A stretch of 64,000 nucleotides of DNA, from NCBI GenBank assembly GCA_040218145.1, contig JAVJQK010000033.1:310001-374000 (forward strand), given 5' to 3'. Positions 19,282 through 29,223 of the stretch are shown here, piece by piece; the stretch's first letter is position 1; each line of letters opens with the position of its first letter. The notes under the pieces are model-generated. The model ran no database searches. It was given only the letters and a program-made list of their open reading frames with translations, and was not told where the DNA came from. Both the position numbers and the translations under genes were made by a program. The stretch comes from Sandaracinaceae bacterium. Its GTDB lineage: Bacteria; Myxococcota_A; Polyangia; Polyangiales; Sandaracinaceae.

Positions 19282-20802
19282 ATGCCGGACGCCATCGAGC
19301 CGTCGCACGTCGCCCACCCGTCGGACGTCGCCGCGCGCGCTCAGCAGGGGGCGACGGCGCTCACCGTGTCGCTCTACGGGGCGCGGCCGCCGATCCACGA
19401 CTTCCACGCGGGAGAGGGTGACTTCGCCCGCGCCCTGGCGACGATCTCGGCCGTCCGCGCTCACGGGCTGCGCGCCGTGGTCTGGACCGAGGTGACGCGC
19501 AGCAACGCACGCAGCCTGCGCGAGCTGCCGAGCCTGCTCCGAGCGCGGGGCGTCGCGCGGTGGGTGCTCGCCTGGCCGCGCGCGGAGGGCGCGGGCTTCA
19601 CCTCCACCGTGCCGCGCTTCGGGCTCGCGGTCCCACCCACGCTCGCGGCCGTGAAGGCGGCGCGCGCCCTCGGCATCGACGTGCGCCTCGTCGGCTTCCC
19701 GCGCTGCGTGCTCGGCCCGTACTCCGAGCTGGCGGGCTCCGGCGGCGCCCAGCGCAGCTTCGACGCGCCGTGCGAGCGCTGCGGCGTCCGCGTGAAGTGC
19801 GCGGGCGTGGACGCCGCCTACCTCGCGCGCTTCGGCCCCGGGGAGCTGCACGCCATCGACGCGAAGCCCGAGGACGACGCTCCGCTGCGCGTCCTCCTGG
19901 TCGGCAGCGGGGGGCGCGCGCGGCGGCTCGCCGAGCGCCTCGGAGAGGTCTCCGGCCTCGCGCTGGTCGGCGTCACGTCGCCCAGCGCGGGCGGCGGAGG
20001 CTGGTGGGGCGCGGTCTCCGCGTTCGCCGAGCTGGACGAGGCGCTCGAGGCGACCCGACCCGACGCCGCCATCGTCGCCTGCGCGACGCCCGCGCATCGC
20101 GCCGCGGCCGAGGCCTGCGCGGCCCGGAGCGTCCCGGTCCTGCTCGAGAAGCCGGTCACGGCCCGCCCCGAGGACGCCGAAGCGCTCGCGGGCGCCTGGA
20201 TCAGCTGCGCTCTGCAGGAGCTGTTCGAGCCCGGCCTGGCGCCGCTGCTCACCCGCGAGGGGGCGCTCCGCTGGAGCCGCCGCGTGCCCGCGGAGTCGCC
20301 CGACGCGCCGAGCTCGTGGCACCGGGGCGCGCTCTTCGAGACCCTTCACCACGCGCTCACCCTCCCCTGCGCGGCGCGAGGACCGGTCGAGGAGGTGCTG
20401 AGCGCGACCTTCGAGGGCGAGCGGCGACCGACCCGGGTCGCGGCGCGCCTCCGCCACGCACGGGGCGAGACCGAGATCGACCTGGACTTCGACAGCCCCG
20501 TGGACGTGGCCCAGTTTTTTTCGGGGGGGCTCGAGTGGCGCCGCGAGGGCCGGTCGATCACCCGCGAAGGCGCCCCCTTCGAGCGCGGCGGGGCGGCCGA
20601 GACCGAGATGCTCAGGGCATTCCAACACGCTGTGATCCATGGAGAATCTCCCCCCGTGCCGCTCGCGCTGGGGGTCGACGTGTTGCGCGCCACGGGGCGC
20701 CTGCTCGAGGCGCTTCTGGAGGCGGGCGCGCCCCTCGAGCCGGGCGATCGACCCAAGCAATCGTCGGTTCACACGTACCCAACGGAGGGCTCGCGCCGAT
20801 GA
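19282..20802 (+). CDS. Chimera: radical-SAM-like barrel lacking cluster cysteines, fused to Gfo/Idh/MocA-type domain
   Basis: A 506-residue protein. Residues 25-185 align by eye with the later part of the neighbouring radical SAM barrels (VSLYGARPPIHD against their [29 protein letters not shown]). They end in Cys164, Cys167 and Cys173 (CERCGVRVKCAGV) and YLARFG, but the CxxxCxxC motif and GGEP are absent. From about 190 a Rossmann fold begins (VLLVGSGGRARRLAE) with LLEKPVTA, the hallmark of Gfo/Idh/MocA oxidoreductases. Radical chemistry is therefore unlikely; the barrel may bind the peptide while the second half acts as a dehydrogenase. A T7-C-G7 homopolymer at 20515-20529 lies in the coding region. 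Confidence 0.78.
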   Translation: MPDAIEPSHVAHPSDVAARAQQGATALTVSLYGARPPIHDFHAGEGDFARALATISAVRAHGLRAVVWTEVTRSNARSLRELPSLLRARGVARWVLAWPRAEGAGFTSTVPRFGLAVPPTLAAVKAARALGIDVRLVGFPRCVLGPYSELAGSGGAQRSFDAPCERCGVRVKCAGVDAAYLARFGPGELHAIDAKPEDDAPLRVLLVGSGGRARRLAERLGEVSGLALVGVTSPSAGGGGWWGAVSAFAELDEALEATRPDAAIVACATPAHRAAAEACAARSVPVLLEKPVTARPEDAEALAGAWISCALQELFEPGLAPLLTREGALRWSRRVPAESPDAPSSWHRGALFETLHHALTLPCAARGPVEEVLSATFEGERRPTRVAARLRHARGETEIDLDFDSPVDVAQFFSGGLEWRREGRSITREGAPFERGGAAETEMLRAFQHAVIHGESPPVPLALGVDVLRATGRLLEALLEAGAPLEPGDRPKQSSVHTYPTEGSRR

Positions 20803-20884
20803 GGTAGCCAGCCGGACGGAAAAGGCCGGCCCCGCGCGTTGCCGAACGACCCGCGATTCCGTACCGTTGTCTCGGAGATTTTCG

Positions 20885-22675
<1,791 letters not shown>

Positions 22676-22701
22676 GCTCAAGCGAGGGGCGCGTTCGCCC
22701 G

Positions 22702-23316
22702 ATGGGTGGGGTGATGCAACACCCCGCTCCCTTCGCGCCCGGCCTCCACGCCGGATGGTGCAACTACCTCGACGCCGCGCACGACGCGGGGCTCGTCGAG
22801 GGCTTCAGCTACGCGCAGCTCTGGCGCGCGCTGGGGGCGGACGCCGCGCGGCCGCCGGACCCGGACAGCTTCGTCGAGGTGATGCACGCCTGGTACGACG
22901 CGGGCGGCGACCCGGAGATGTCGCTCGGGCGGCGGCGCGGCGATGGGTACGCGGCGGTGCGCCTGGGCGAGCCGATGAACGCGATGGCGTGGCTGGCCCG
23001 GCTCGTCGGCGCGGCGCCGGTGCTCGCGGGCGTCACGGTGGACCGCCGGCCCTTCCCCGCGCTTCGCCGGGACGCGCGCCTCGAGCGGCTCGACGTCGAG
23101 GGTGGCTGGGTGCAGCTGGTGGACGTGGTCGACGCGGCCAACGCGCTGCTCGCCTCCCGCTCGGACGAGCGCTTCGTGCCGCTGCTCGTCAGCTTCGAGC
23201 GCGAGGCGTACCTGCGCCTGGACTGGGCCCGCGCGGCCCTGCTCGACCAGCACCAGCTCCTCGAGATGGAGTGGGAGCGCAGCTTCGACGACGCCCCCTT
23301 CGCGCGCGCCGCCTGA
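22702..23316 (+). CDS. Hypothetical protein
   Basis: A 204-residue soluble protein of unknown function. It has no signal or membrane helix; Trp, Asp and Ala are frequent, with predicted helices throughout (DVVDAANALLASR, YLRLDWARAALLDQHQLLEM). A second ATG four codons in could be the real start. It ends two bases before the convergent FIST gene. No family was recognised. Confidence 0.6.
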   Translation: MGGVMQHPAPFAPGLHAGWCNYLDAAHDAGLVEGFSYAQLWRALGADAARPPDPDSFVEVMHAWYDAGGDPEMSLGRRRGDGYAAVRLGEPMNAMAWLARLVGAAPVLAGVTVDRRPFPALRRDARLERLDVEGGWVQLVDVVDAANALLASRSDERFVPLLVSFEREAYLRLDWARAALLDQHQLLEMEWERSFDDAPFARAA

Positions 23317-23318
23317 GG

Positions 23319-24515
23319 TCACTCGGGGATCGCGGCGACCACGACCGTGTGGTTGTGGTAGCCGTCGAGCTTGTCCTTCACCCGCGCCACCTCGCCGTAG
23401 CTGAGGAAGCCGGCCAGCGGCACCCCGCGCCCGAACACGTCGACGATGGCGCGGATCTCCTCGGGGTAGCGCTCGCCGAGGATCGTCCCCCGCGTGACGC
23501 AGCTGAAGAGCAGCACGCCCGCGGCGGGCCCGTCGAGCGCCGCGCGGGCTCGCTCCGCGGCTCCGCGCGCGGCCGCGATCAGCCCGAGCGGCTCCCCCCG
23601 GACGACGGCCACGCTCGCCCCCTCGGGCACCTCCCCCGCGTAGCGAACCCCGCCGTCGGCGGTGAGCCCGATGCCGGCGCGGACGCGCACGATGTCGTCG
23701 AAGAAGTAGATCCCGAGCTCGTTCTGGACGAGATAGGCGCCCGGGGCGGCCGGGTCGAAGGCGTCACCGCGGGCCCGCGCGTACTCCGCGAACACCGCGA
23801 GCGCCGGCTGCTCGTCGAGCTCGTACACCACGTTGCCGACCGACCGCGTCACGGTCATGCGATCGGACGACGGCGTCACGCCCTGCCCGATGCCCACCCC
23901 CCAGCCGCGACTGGAGGCCACGTGGAGCGCGGTCACCCCACCCTCCAGGGCGGACTCCCCCGTCCCCACGAACGTCCCCACGAACGTCCGGGCGAGCGCG
24001 CCGTCATCGCCCGCGCCCGCGCCGACGAGGGTCTGGTGGCCTGGGACGACGCGACGGATCTCGGCGATGAGGGCCTCGAACCCGGGGTGGAGGCCGTCTC
24101 CGAGGAGCAGCGACGCCAGGTGCGTGCGGCCAGCGCCGCGCTCGCCCTCGAGCAGCGCCGCGCACCGGGCCGCGAGCTCTTTGGCGATCCCGTTGGCGGC
24201 CCCCTGCAGCGGCCGCACCGCGTCGAGCCGATGGGACGCGTCCCCCCAGCCGATCAGAAAGGTCGAGACCCCACCCTGGGTGAGCCCCAGCTCGGTGATC
24301 TCCCCCGCCGTGGTGCACCCGAGCCAGTCGATCCCGGCCAGCCGCTTGCGCGCCGCACGGAGCGCGCGCGCCAGATCGTGGACCGGGGAGACGAAGAGCA
24401 GCCCGAGCGTGGGGCGGGTCTCACCGAGCCGAGGGCGCGCGTCGTCGATCGCCTGCTCGACCGCCTCGACGGTGTCGGCCGCCGTCGCGCTCCCGCTCCC
24501 ACAGATCGTACCCAT
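23319..24515 (-). CDS. FIST-domain sensory protein
   Basis: A 398-residue stand-alone FIST protein. The N-terminal FIST half starts with VEAVEQAIDDARPRL and includes GCTTAGEI and LLLGDGLHPGFEALI; the FIST_C half includes GVLLFSCVTRG and PLAGFLSYGEV near the end. FIST domains are predicted to sense small ligands for chemotaxis or signal transduction, usually as parts of kinases or receptors. Here no output domain is attached, so it probably works through a partner. TACCCT lies 10 nt before the ATG on the minus strand. Confidence 0.85.
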   Translation of the reverse strand: MGTICGSGSATAADTVEAVEQAIDDARPRLGETRPTLGLLFVSPVHDLARALRAARKRLAGIDWLGCTTAGEITELGLTQGGVSTFLIGWGDASHRLDAVRPLQGAANGIAKELAARCAALLEGERGAGRTHLASLLLGDGLHPGFEALIAEIRRVVPGHQTLVGAGAGDDGALARTFVGTFVGTGESALEGGVTALHVASSRGWGVGIGQGVTPSSDRMTVTRSVGNVVYELDEQPALAVFAEYARARGDAFDPAAPGAYLVQNELGIYFFDDIVRVRAGIGLTADGGVRYAGEVPEGASVAVVRGEPLGLIAAARGAAERARAALDGPAAGVLLFSCVTRGTILGERYPEEIRAIVDVFGRGVPLAGFLSYGEVARVKDKLDGYHNHTVVVAAIPE

Positions 24516-24551
24516 CGCCTCCCCCAGGGTACGGCGCGGCTCCGGGTTCGG

Positions 24552-25043
24552 CTACGGCGTGGGCGGCCGCGTCCCGTTGAAGGCCTGCGTGTTCCGACAG
24601 GTGTCCAGCTCCCCGCAGTCGGCGTGCATGTTCGTCAGGGGCACCCACGTGATCGTGCCCTCGAGGAGGTCTCCGCTCGCGGTCGCGTCCACGTCGAGGC
24701 GCCACTCGTAGGTGCACATGCCCGACCGATACGTGATGTCGCCGATGAGCGCGGCCGTGACCGCGCTGCCCGCGACCTCGCCCGTGAACATCGTGTCTCC
24801 CACCGTGCGCCCCAGGAAGAAGCCGGTGGTGCCGCCCACATCCATCACCACGCCGCCCTCTGGATCCTGGGTGACCCGGAGGTCGATGCCGTCGGCGGTG
24901 CCGCCCTCCTCCCAGAGATCCGGGGTCGGACAGCCGCGCGCGCCGTTGGTCACCGTGATGGAGTAGTCACCGGAGACGTCGGCGCTGGCGCAGCCGGCGA
25001 GGAGCGCGAAGAGGGGGATGCACGGGCGGATGTCGAGGCGCAT
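24552..25043 (-). CDS. Lipoprotein, beta-rich, unknown function
   Basis: A 163-residue lipoprotein with signal and lipobox FALLAGC. The mature part starts DVSGDYSITVTNG and contains alternating beta segments and four cysteines that could pair (GCPTPD, MCTYEW, DCGELDTC). The style is that of small secreted myxobacterial lipoproteins that coat the cell. A TACCCT hexamer ends 6 nt before the ATG, giving a leaderless start. No function can be assigned. Confidence 0.75.
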   Translation of the reverse strand: MRLDIRPCIPLFALLAGCASADVSGDYSITVTNGARGCPTPDLWEEGGTADGIDLRVTQDPEGGVVMDVGGTTGFFLGRTVGDTMFTGEVAGSAVTAALIGDITYRSGMCTYEWRLDVDATASGDLLEGTITWVPLTNMHADCGELDTCRNTQAFNGTRPPTP

Positions 25044-25049
25044 CGCGCG

Positions 25050-25055
25050 AGGGTA
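25050..25055 (-). promoter_or_regulatory. Candidate -10 element, leaderless lipoprotein gene
   Basis: TACCCT on the minus strand ends exactly 6 nt before ATG 25043. Confidence 0.4.
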
Positions 25056-25277
25056 GTGCGGAGATCTGACCGATAGAAGGGGAGATGGCGCTGGACCGGC
25101 GCTGCAGGGCAAGGCGCGCCGACGAGTCGATGCACCGCATCGGCGAGGAAGCGCAACGCCGCCCTGGAGCGTCGGGACAAGCCAGGTCCCTTCTACCGGG
25201 ATGGATCTCGCACCAGCTCGACCGCGGCCCGAGGGCCGGCGCTTCCGCCGCGCGATCCGACGTGGCAGCCTGCGGCT

Positions 25278-26987
25278 GTGGCGCTCCCTCCCCTGCTCCT
25301 GGCGGCTCATGGCGACGGCGCCCGGCGCTGGGCCGAGGTGGCGAAGCGCTCGCGTCAGGTCGAGCTGCTCGCGGCGATCGATCTGGCCGCCGGGGGGGTC
25401 GAGGGGATCGAGGAGGTGCTCGCGGCGCGCCCCGACGCGGCCATCGCGGTCTGGGCCGCGGGCCCGCGCGAGGCGGCGCGCGTGGCCGAGCACCTGAAGG
25501 CCCACCCGGGCCCCGCGCTCCTCCACCCACCGCCCGCTCGCCCCCCGCCGGGCGACCACCTCCAGCTGGTCCACGGCTGGCTCACCCTCTCCGGCGTCGG
25601 CGCGCTCGAGCGGCTCTTCTCGTCTCGCGGCGTCGAGTCGGTGCGCCTGGAGGTGCGCGGCCTGCCCGAAGGCGCCGCGCCGGGCATCACCGAAGCATTG
25701 CAACACGCCATGACCGTCGTCCGGCGCTTCGGGCGCGACGTCGCGGTGGAGAGCGCGGTGCTCGCGACCGAGCACGAGCTGTCGGTGGAGCTCACCGTCG
25801 ACGGCCGGCCCTGGCACGTGAAGGTGGCCGTGCGGGGTCGGGAGCTCGACCTCGTCGTGCGCACGCGCGAGGGCGAGTACGGCTGGGCGAGCGATGGGGT
25901 GAGCGAGACGCTGCGCCGCCCGCGGGCGGAGCCGCGCGCCATCCCCGCGCTCCCGTGGGAGGAGCGGTGCCTGCGGCAGATCACGCACCCGGTGAAGGGG
26001 TGCACGCTGGCCGACGCGCGCGAGGTGACCCGGCTCGTGGACGAAGTGGAGCTGCAGCTCGGCCGGCGGCTTCCGCCCGATCACGTGATCCCGCGCGGGA
26101 GCGGGCTGGCCGCGCTCGGGCTGCGAGGCGAGGTGCCCGACGCCGCCCCGCTCGCGCCCACCGCGCCGCCCACCCCCACCCTGCGGCCGTCCACCTCGCT
26201 CGGGTTCGACGCGTTCGCCTACATGCACGGCCTGCTCCCGGCGGTGCGCGTCACGGTCGCGCCGCAGGACGAGGCGAAGGTCCGCGAGGCGCTCCCGGGC
26301 ACGGTGCTGCGACGAGAGCGCCGACCCGACGCGGGGCCTCCCGGGGAGCCGCGCGTGACGCTGTGCGCCGCGCGCGAGCCAGAGGCCGCCCGAGCGCTCG
26401 CTCGCCTCCAGGAGCCCACGTCGACCGACGCGCTGACCCGGCTCGGCGCCCTGCTCGGACACCCCGCGTGCTGCGTCCAGGCGTTCGCGGCGCAGGTCGA
26501 CCGGGCCGACGCCAGCTTCAACCGGCTGGCGGTCGCGACGCGCACCTCCGCGGGGCCCGGCCCGTGGCCCGCCGTGCTCGACGACACCGCCCTGAGGTTG
26601 CTCCCCCACTTCCCCTGCACCTACCGCTGCGAGCGCAGCAAGGAGCGCGCGATGGCGCTGCTGCGCGTGCTGGCCGACGAAGCACCCGCGCTCCACACGC
26701 GCGTCTCCGACTACCTGGGCGGGCCGGTCCTCTACTTCGACCAGGGCCGGCAGCTCCGCTTTCGCGGACACGTCGACGCCATGGCCATTCGCTACGAGGC
26801 CGTGTTCCTCCCGTGGCACGCGGACGACGCCTTCGCGCGGCTGGCCGGCGCGGTGGCCCAGGGCGACCGGCTGGTGCTCGGCGCCGACCACCTCAGCGTG
26901 TACGCGGCGGGCGAGCGGCTCTTCTCCCTGGACCGCACCGACCCGGGCCTGGGCCTCGTCTTCCCGTTCGGCGCGTTCGCTACGTGA
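25278..26987 (+). CDS. Chimera of dehydrogenase-like domain and DUF483-like domain, beside the Hxs cassette
   Basis: A 569-residue protein. Residues 1-200 follow the layout of the Gfo/Idh/MocA half of the chimera at 19282 (LLLAAHGDGARRWAEVAKRS; ARPDAAIAVWAAGPREAARV) but lack a clean GxGxxG, so NAD(P) binding is doubtful. Residues about 375-500 resemble DUF483: LGALLGHPACCVQAFA, then FPCTYRCERSKERA, a Cys/His-bearing pattern. GTG 25278 was chosen because the homology to the Rossmann part begins there. The end overlaps the HxsC-like gene by 8 bases, tail to tail. Its position suggests a role in handling the peptide product. Confidence 0.7.
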   Translation: MALPPLLLAAHGDGARRWAEVAKRSRQVELLAAIDLAAGGVEGIEEVLAARPDAAIAVWAAGPREAARVAEHLKAHPGPALLHPPPARPPPGDHLQLVHGWLTLSGVGALERLFSSRGVESVRLEVRGLPEGAAPGITEALQHAMTVVRRFGRDVAVESAVLATEHELSVELTVDGRPWHVKVAVRGRELDLVVRTREGEYGWASDGVSETLRRPRAEPRAIPALPWEERCLRQITHPVKGCTLADAREVTRLVDEVELQLGRRLPPDHVIPRGSGLAALGLRGEVPDAAPLAPTAPPTPTLRPSTSLGFDAFAYMHGLLPAVRVTVAPQDEAKVREALPGTVLRRERRPDAGPPGEPRVTLCAAREPEAARALARLQEPTSTDALTRLGALLGHPACCVQAFAAQVDRADASFNRLAVATRTSAGPGPWPAVLDDTALRLLPHFPCTYRCERSKERAMALLRVLADEAPALHTRVSDYLGGPVLYFDQGRQLRFRGHVDAMAIRYEAVFLPWHADDAFARLAGAVAQGDRLVLGADHLSVYAAGERLFSLDRTDPGLGLVFPFGAFAT

Positions 26988-28011
26988 CGGGCGCCATCTC
27001 GTCCCAGCCGAAGCGCGAGAGGTAGTTGGCCCAGACGCCCTCGCACACGGAGTCGTACTTGCAGTCGCGGCAGGCGTCGCGTTTGACCCGCACCTCCGCG
27101 TCGAGGTCGGCGCGGCGGATCTGCACGAGGTCCCCGTCCGGCCCGGTGCGCGGCCCCTCTCGCTCGGCGCGGAGCGTGACGTCGTGGCTGCCGAGGTCCG
27201 GCGGCTCGTAGTGGGCGTAGCTCTCGACGTAGCCCCGGTTGAAGTCGGGCAGGCCTTCGGTCGTGCAGAGCGGGATGTCGACGAAGAACGCCATCACCCG
27301 CGACTCGCGCTCACGCTGCTCGGCCACGAACGCGCGCGCCTGCGCGGCGATGTCCGTGTACCGAGGGAAGATCTTCTCGAAGTACGTGTCGGCGCGGCCG
27401 TTGGCCTGCATCACGTTGAAGACCACCTGCTGGACCCCGAGCCCGCGCAGGAAGCGGTAGATGTCGCCGATCTCCGGCAGGTTGCGCTTGGTGACCACGG
27501 TCGACGTGTGCAGCTCGACCCCGCGCGGCAGGTAGCGGGCCACGGTGCGGATCCCGTCGACGGTCTGCGCGAACGAGCCGGGGGTGCGGGTCAGCCCCTC
27601 GTGGAGCTTCTCCGTGTGGCCGTGGATGCTGACGTAGAAGCGGCGCATCCCGGCCGCGAGCAGCTTCCGCGTGTAGCGGTCGTAGCTCAGCGCCCGGCCG
27701 TTGGTCATCACGCTCACCCGACGCGCGCCCGCGTCCTTGGCCATCTTGGTCCACTTGGGCAGCGACGGATTCGTCGTCGGCTCGCCGCTCGTGAAGCAGA
27801 TCTCCTCCGCGCCCGGGTTCTGCTCGAGGATCCAGCGGACGAGCGCGTCGTCGGTGCGCGCGTTGGTGACCTTCCGGCCCTCGCGGTCCTCCTCCATGCA
27901 GAAGATGCAGTTGTTGTTGCACACCTGCCCGGTGAGCACGTGGACGCGCTCGCGCTTCTCCGCGATGCGCTCGCGGATGTCCGTCCGCGCGTCGGGCGCG
28001 CCGGCGCTCAC
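26980..28011 (-). CDS. Radical SAM maturase in the HxsC position of the His-Xaa-Ser cassette
   Basis: A 343-residue enzyme expected to use SAM and a 4Fe-4S cluster on the neighbouring precursor. Cys31, Cys35 and Cys38 (CNNNCIFC) bind the cluster. CFTSGEPTTNP, MTNGRALS and SIHGHTEKLHE follow. The auxiliary cysteines are in IPLCTTEGL and in CRDCKYDSVCEGV (Cys314, 317, 323) with YLSRFG near the end. The GTG start overlaps the precursor's TGA by four bases (GTGA), which couples translation tightly. HxsC proteins share the CNNxC lead-in; the N-terminal domain of typical HxsC is missing here, so the orthology is tentative while the radical SAM call is firm. Confidence 0.85.
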   Translation of the reverse strand: MSAGAPDARTDIRERIAEKRERVHVLTGQVCNNNCIFCMEEDREGRKVTNARTDDALVRWILEQNPGAEEICFTSGEPTTNPSLPKWTKMAKDAGARRVSVMTNGRALSYDRYTRKLLAAGMRRFYVSIHGHTEKLHEGLTRTPGSFAQTVDGIRTVARYLPRGVELHTSTVVTKRNLPEIGDIYRFLRGLGVQQVVFNVMQANGRADTYFEKIFPRYTDIAAQARAFVAEQRERESRVMAFFVDIPLCTTEGLPDFNRGYVESYAHYEPPDLGSHDVTLRAEREGPRTGPDGDLVQIRRADLDAEVRVKRDACRDCKYDSVCEGVWANYLSRFGWDEMAPVT

Positions 28012-28325
28012 CAGCTGCCGTGGCTGCCGTGGCTGCCGTGCGACCCGTGGCTGCCGTGGCTGCCGTGACTGCCATGCGAGCCGTGGCTGCCGTGGCTGCC
28101 GTGCGAGCCGTGGCTGCCATGGCTGCCGTGCGAGCCGTGGCTGCCGTGCGAGCAGTGCTGGCCGGGAGGTGCGGTTCCGTCGCCCGGCGCGAAGCCGTTC
28201 TCGTCCGCGTTGGCGCGAGCCCGCTCGGAGATCTCTCGCTGGTCCGCGTCGAGCACGCCCGCAGCGTCACGCGTGAAGCTCGGCAGCTCCTCGAGGTCGT
28301 CCGACTGGTTCTGGTCCTCGGCCAT
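28008..28325 (-). CDS. hxsA: His-Xaa-Ser repeat precursor peptide (HxsA-like RiPP precursor)
   Basis: A 105-residue protein. Residues 1-56 are an acidic leader-like region (LEELPSFTRDAAGVLDADQR) without signal peptide. Residues 57-104 are sixteen His-X-Ser triplets, HCS then fifteen HGS, and Trp105 is the last residue. Cys58 is the only cysteine. His-Xaa-Ser repeat proteins (HxsA) are the presumed substrates of the paired radical SAM enzymes HxsB and HxsC; both kinds of gene flank this one. GGGAG lies before the ATG and a TAAGCT element 18 nt upstream. The repeat could alternatively bind metal ions. No exporter gene was seen nearby. Confidence 0.85.
   Translation of the reverse strand: MAEDQNQSDDLEELPSFTRDAAGVLDADQREISERARANADENGFAPGDGTAPPGQHCSHGSHGSHGSHGSHGSHGSHGSHGSHGSHGSHGSHGSHGSHGSHGSW
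28014..28157 (-). repeat. 9-bp tandem repeat encoding (His-Xaa-Ser)16
   Basis: Sixteen 9-base units within the precursor gene. Units vary at wobble bases and in Ser codon choice (AGC or TCG), so amino-acid identity is kept better than DNA identity, which argues for selection on the peptide. Copy number could change by slippage in 3-residue steps without a frameshift. Confidence 0.9.
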
Positions 28326-28343
28326 CTACCACTCCCGTCCGCG

Positions 28344-28349
28344 AGCTTA
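28344..28349 (-). promoter_or_regulatory. Candidate -10 element of the precursor gene
   Basis: TAAGCT (minus strand) lies 18 nt before ATG 28325 and overlaps the stop codon of the protease gene. It would give the precursor its own short-leader transcript, so it can outnumber the enzymes, as is usual for RiPP precursors. Confidence 0.4.
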
Positions 28350-29189
28350 GCGCGACCTTGGGGAAGCTGTCACGCCGTTGGACCCGATGCGTGACCTCGA
28401 CCGCTGGGGGAGCCCCCAGGGCGCGTCGGCGGAGGCGAAGCCGAGGTCTCGGCCGAAGTCCCCTCCCAGGGTCCTGACGAGCCACGACGCGTTCAGCGGA
28501 GCGTCGGTGGCGGCGTAGACCGACTCGGGGGACCCGCGGGAGAGCCCGCCGAAGAGCACGCCCACCACCGCCTCCGCGCCGCCGTGTCGGAGCAGGGCCG
28601 GGCCCCCCGAGTCGCCGATCCGGGTCCTGGGTCCGCCCGGCGAAGCGGGCGCGGTGACGAAGGTGGCCCCGTCGTGGGCGACGATCTGGTTGGGCCCGGA
28701 GAGCCGCTCCAGCGTCCCGACCAAGGCCGGTCGACGATGCCAGCCCACCAGACGGACCGTGCGCGCGTGCCACCAGGCCGGTGAGAGCGACGGCGGCGCG
28801 AGCAGCACGGGGAGCGGTCGCGCGGCGGTGACGGGGCGCTCGAGGCGCAGCACGGCGAGGTCGTGGGCGGGGCGCGTCCCGCTCCCTGCTGGTCCGGCTC
28901 CGCATGACGTGGGGCGATCGTAGGCGAGCGGGTGCACGGCGCATCGCGTGACCGCGACTCGCTCCCGCCCTCCGACCCAGACGGACCATGGGCTGCGCTC
29001 CTCCACGCAGTGCGCCGCGGTCAGCACCGCGTCGCGGGCGATCAGCGTCCCGGTGCACTCGCTGGAAACGAACACCACGGCCGCGTCCGAGCTCGCCTCG
29101 CCGAGCGGATGAGCGAGCCCGCTGCCCGCCAACGGATGCCCGCAAGCCGACAGGAGCGTGGCCGCGAGCGCGGCTGCGATCGAGGGCAT
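28347..29189 (-). CDS. Trypsin-like (S1) serine protease lipoprotein inside the Hxs cassette
   Basis: A 280-residue protein with signal and lipobox LLSAC at the N-terminus. The S1 triad is readable: His in LTAAHC, Asp in HDLAVLRLERP, Ser in RIGDSGGPALL. The lipid anchor places it at the periplasmic or outer face. It sits between hxsB and the precursor gene in the same orientation, 34 bases after hxsB and 21 before the precursor. It could trim the exported peptide, but the leader has no obvious tryptic junction with the HGS core, so this is inference. A second S1 protease is encoded divergently from the cassette at 31578. Confidence 0.85.
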   Translation of the reverse strand: MPSIAAALAATLLSACGHPLAGSGLAHPLGEASSDAAVVFVSSECTGTLIARDAVLTAAHCVEERSPWSVWVGGRERVAVTRCAVHPLAYDRPTSCGAGPAGSGTRPAHDLAVLRLERPVTAARPLPVLLAPPSLSPAWWHARTVRLVGWHRRPALVGTLERLSGPNQIVAHDGATFVTAPASPGGPRTRIGDSGGPALLRHGGAEAVVGVLFGGLSRGSPESVYAATDAPLNASWLVRTLGGDFGRDLGFASADAPWGLPQRSRSRIGSNGVTASPRSR

Positions 29190-29223
29190 GGCCGTGAGAC
29201 GCGCGAGCGCCCTGGACGATCCG

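Noticed and set aside
28014-28157. Repeat block as a possible CRISPR array
   Set aside because: Units are 9 bases, contiguous and coding; there are no spacers.
28020-28394. Plus-strand open frame rich in Ala/Val repeats opposite the precursor gene
   Set aside because: It is the antisense reading of the HGS repeat; the minus-strand frame has the start, ribosome site, coupling and wobble-type variation expected of the real gene.
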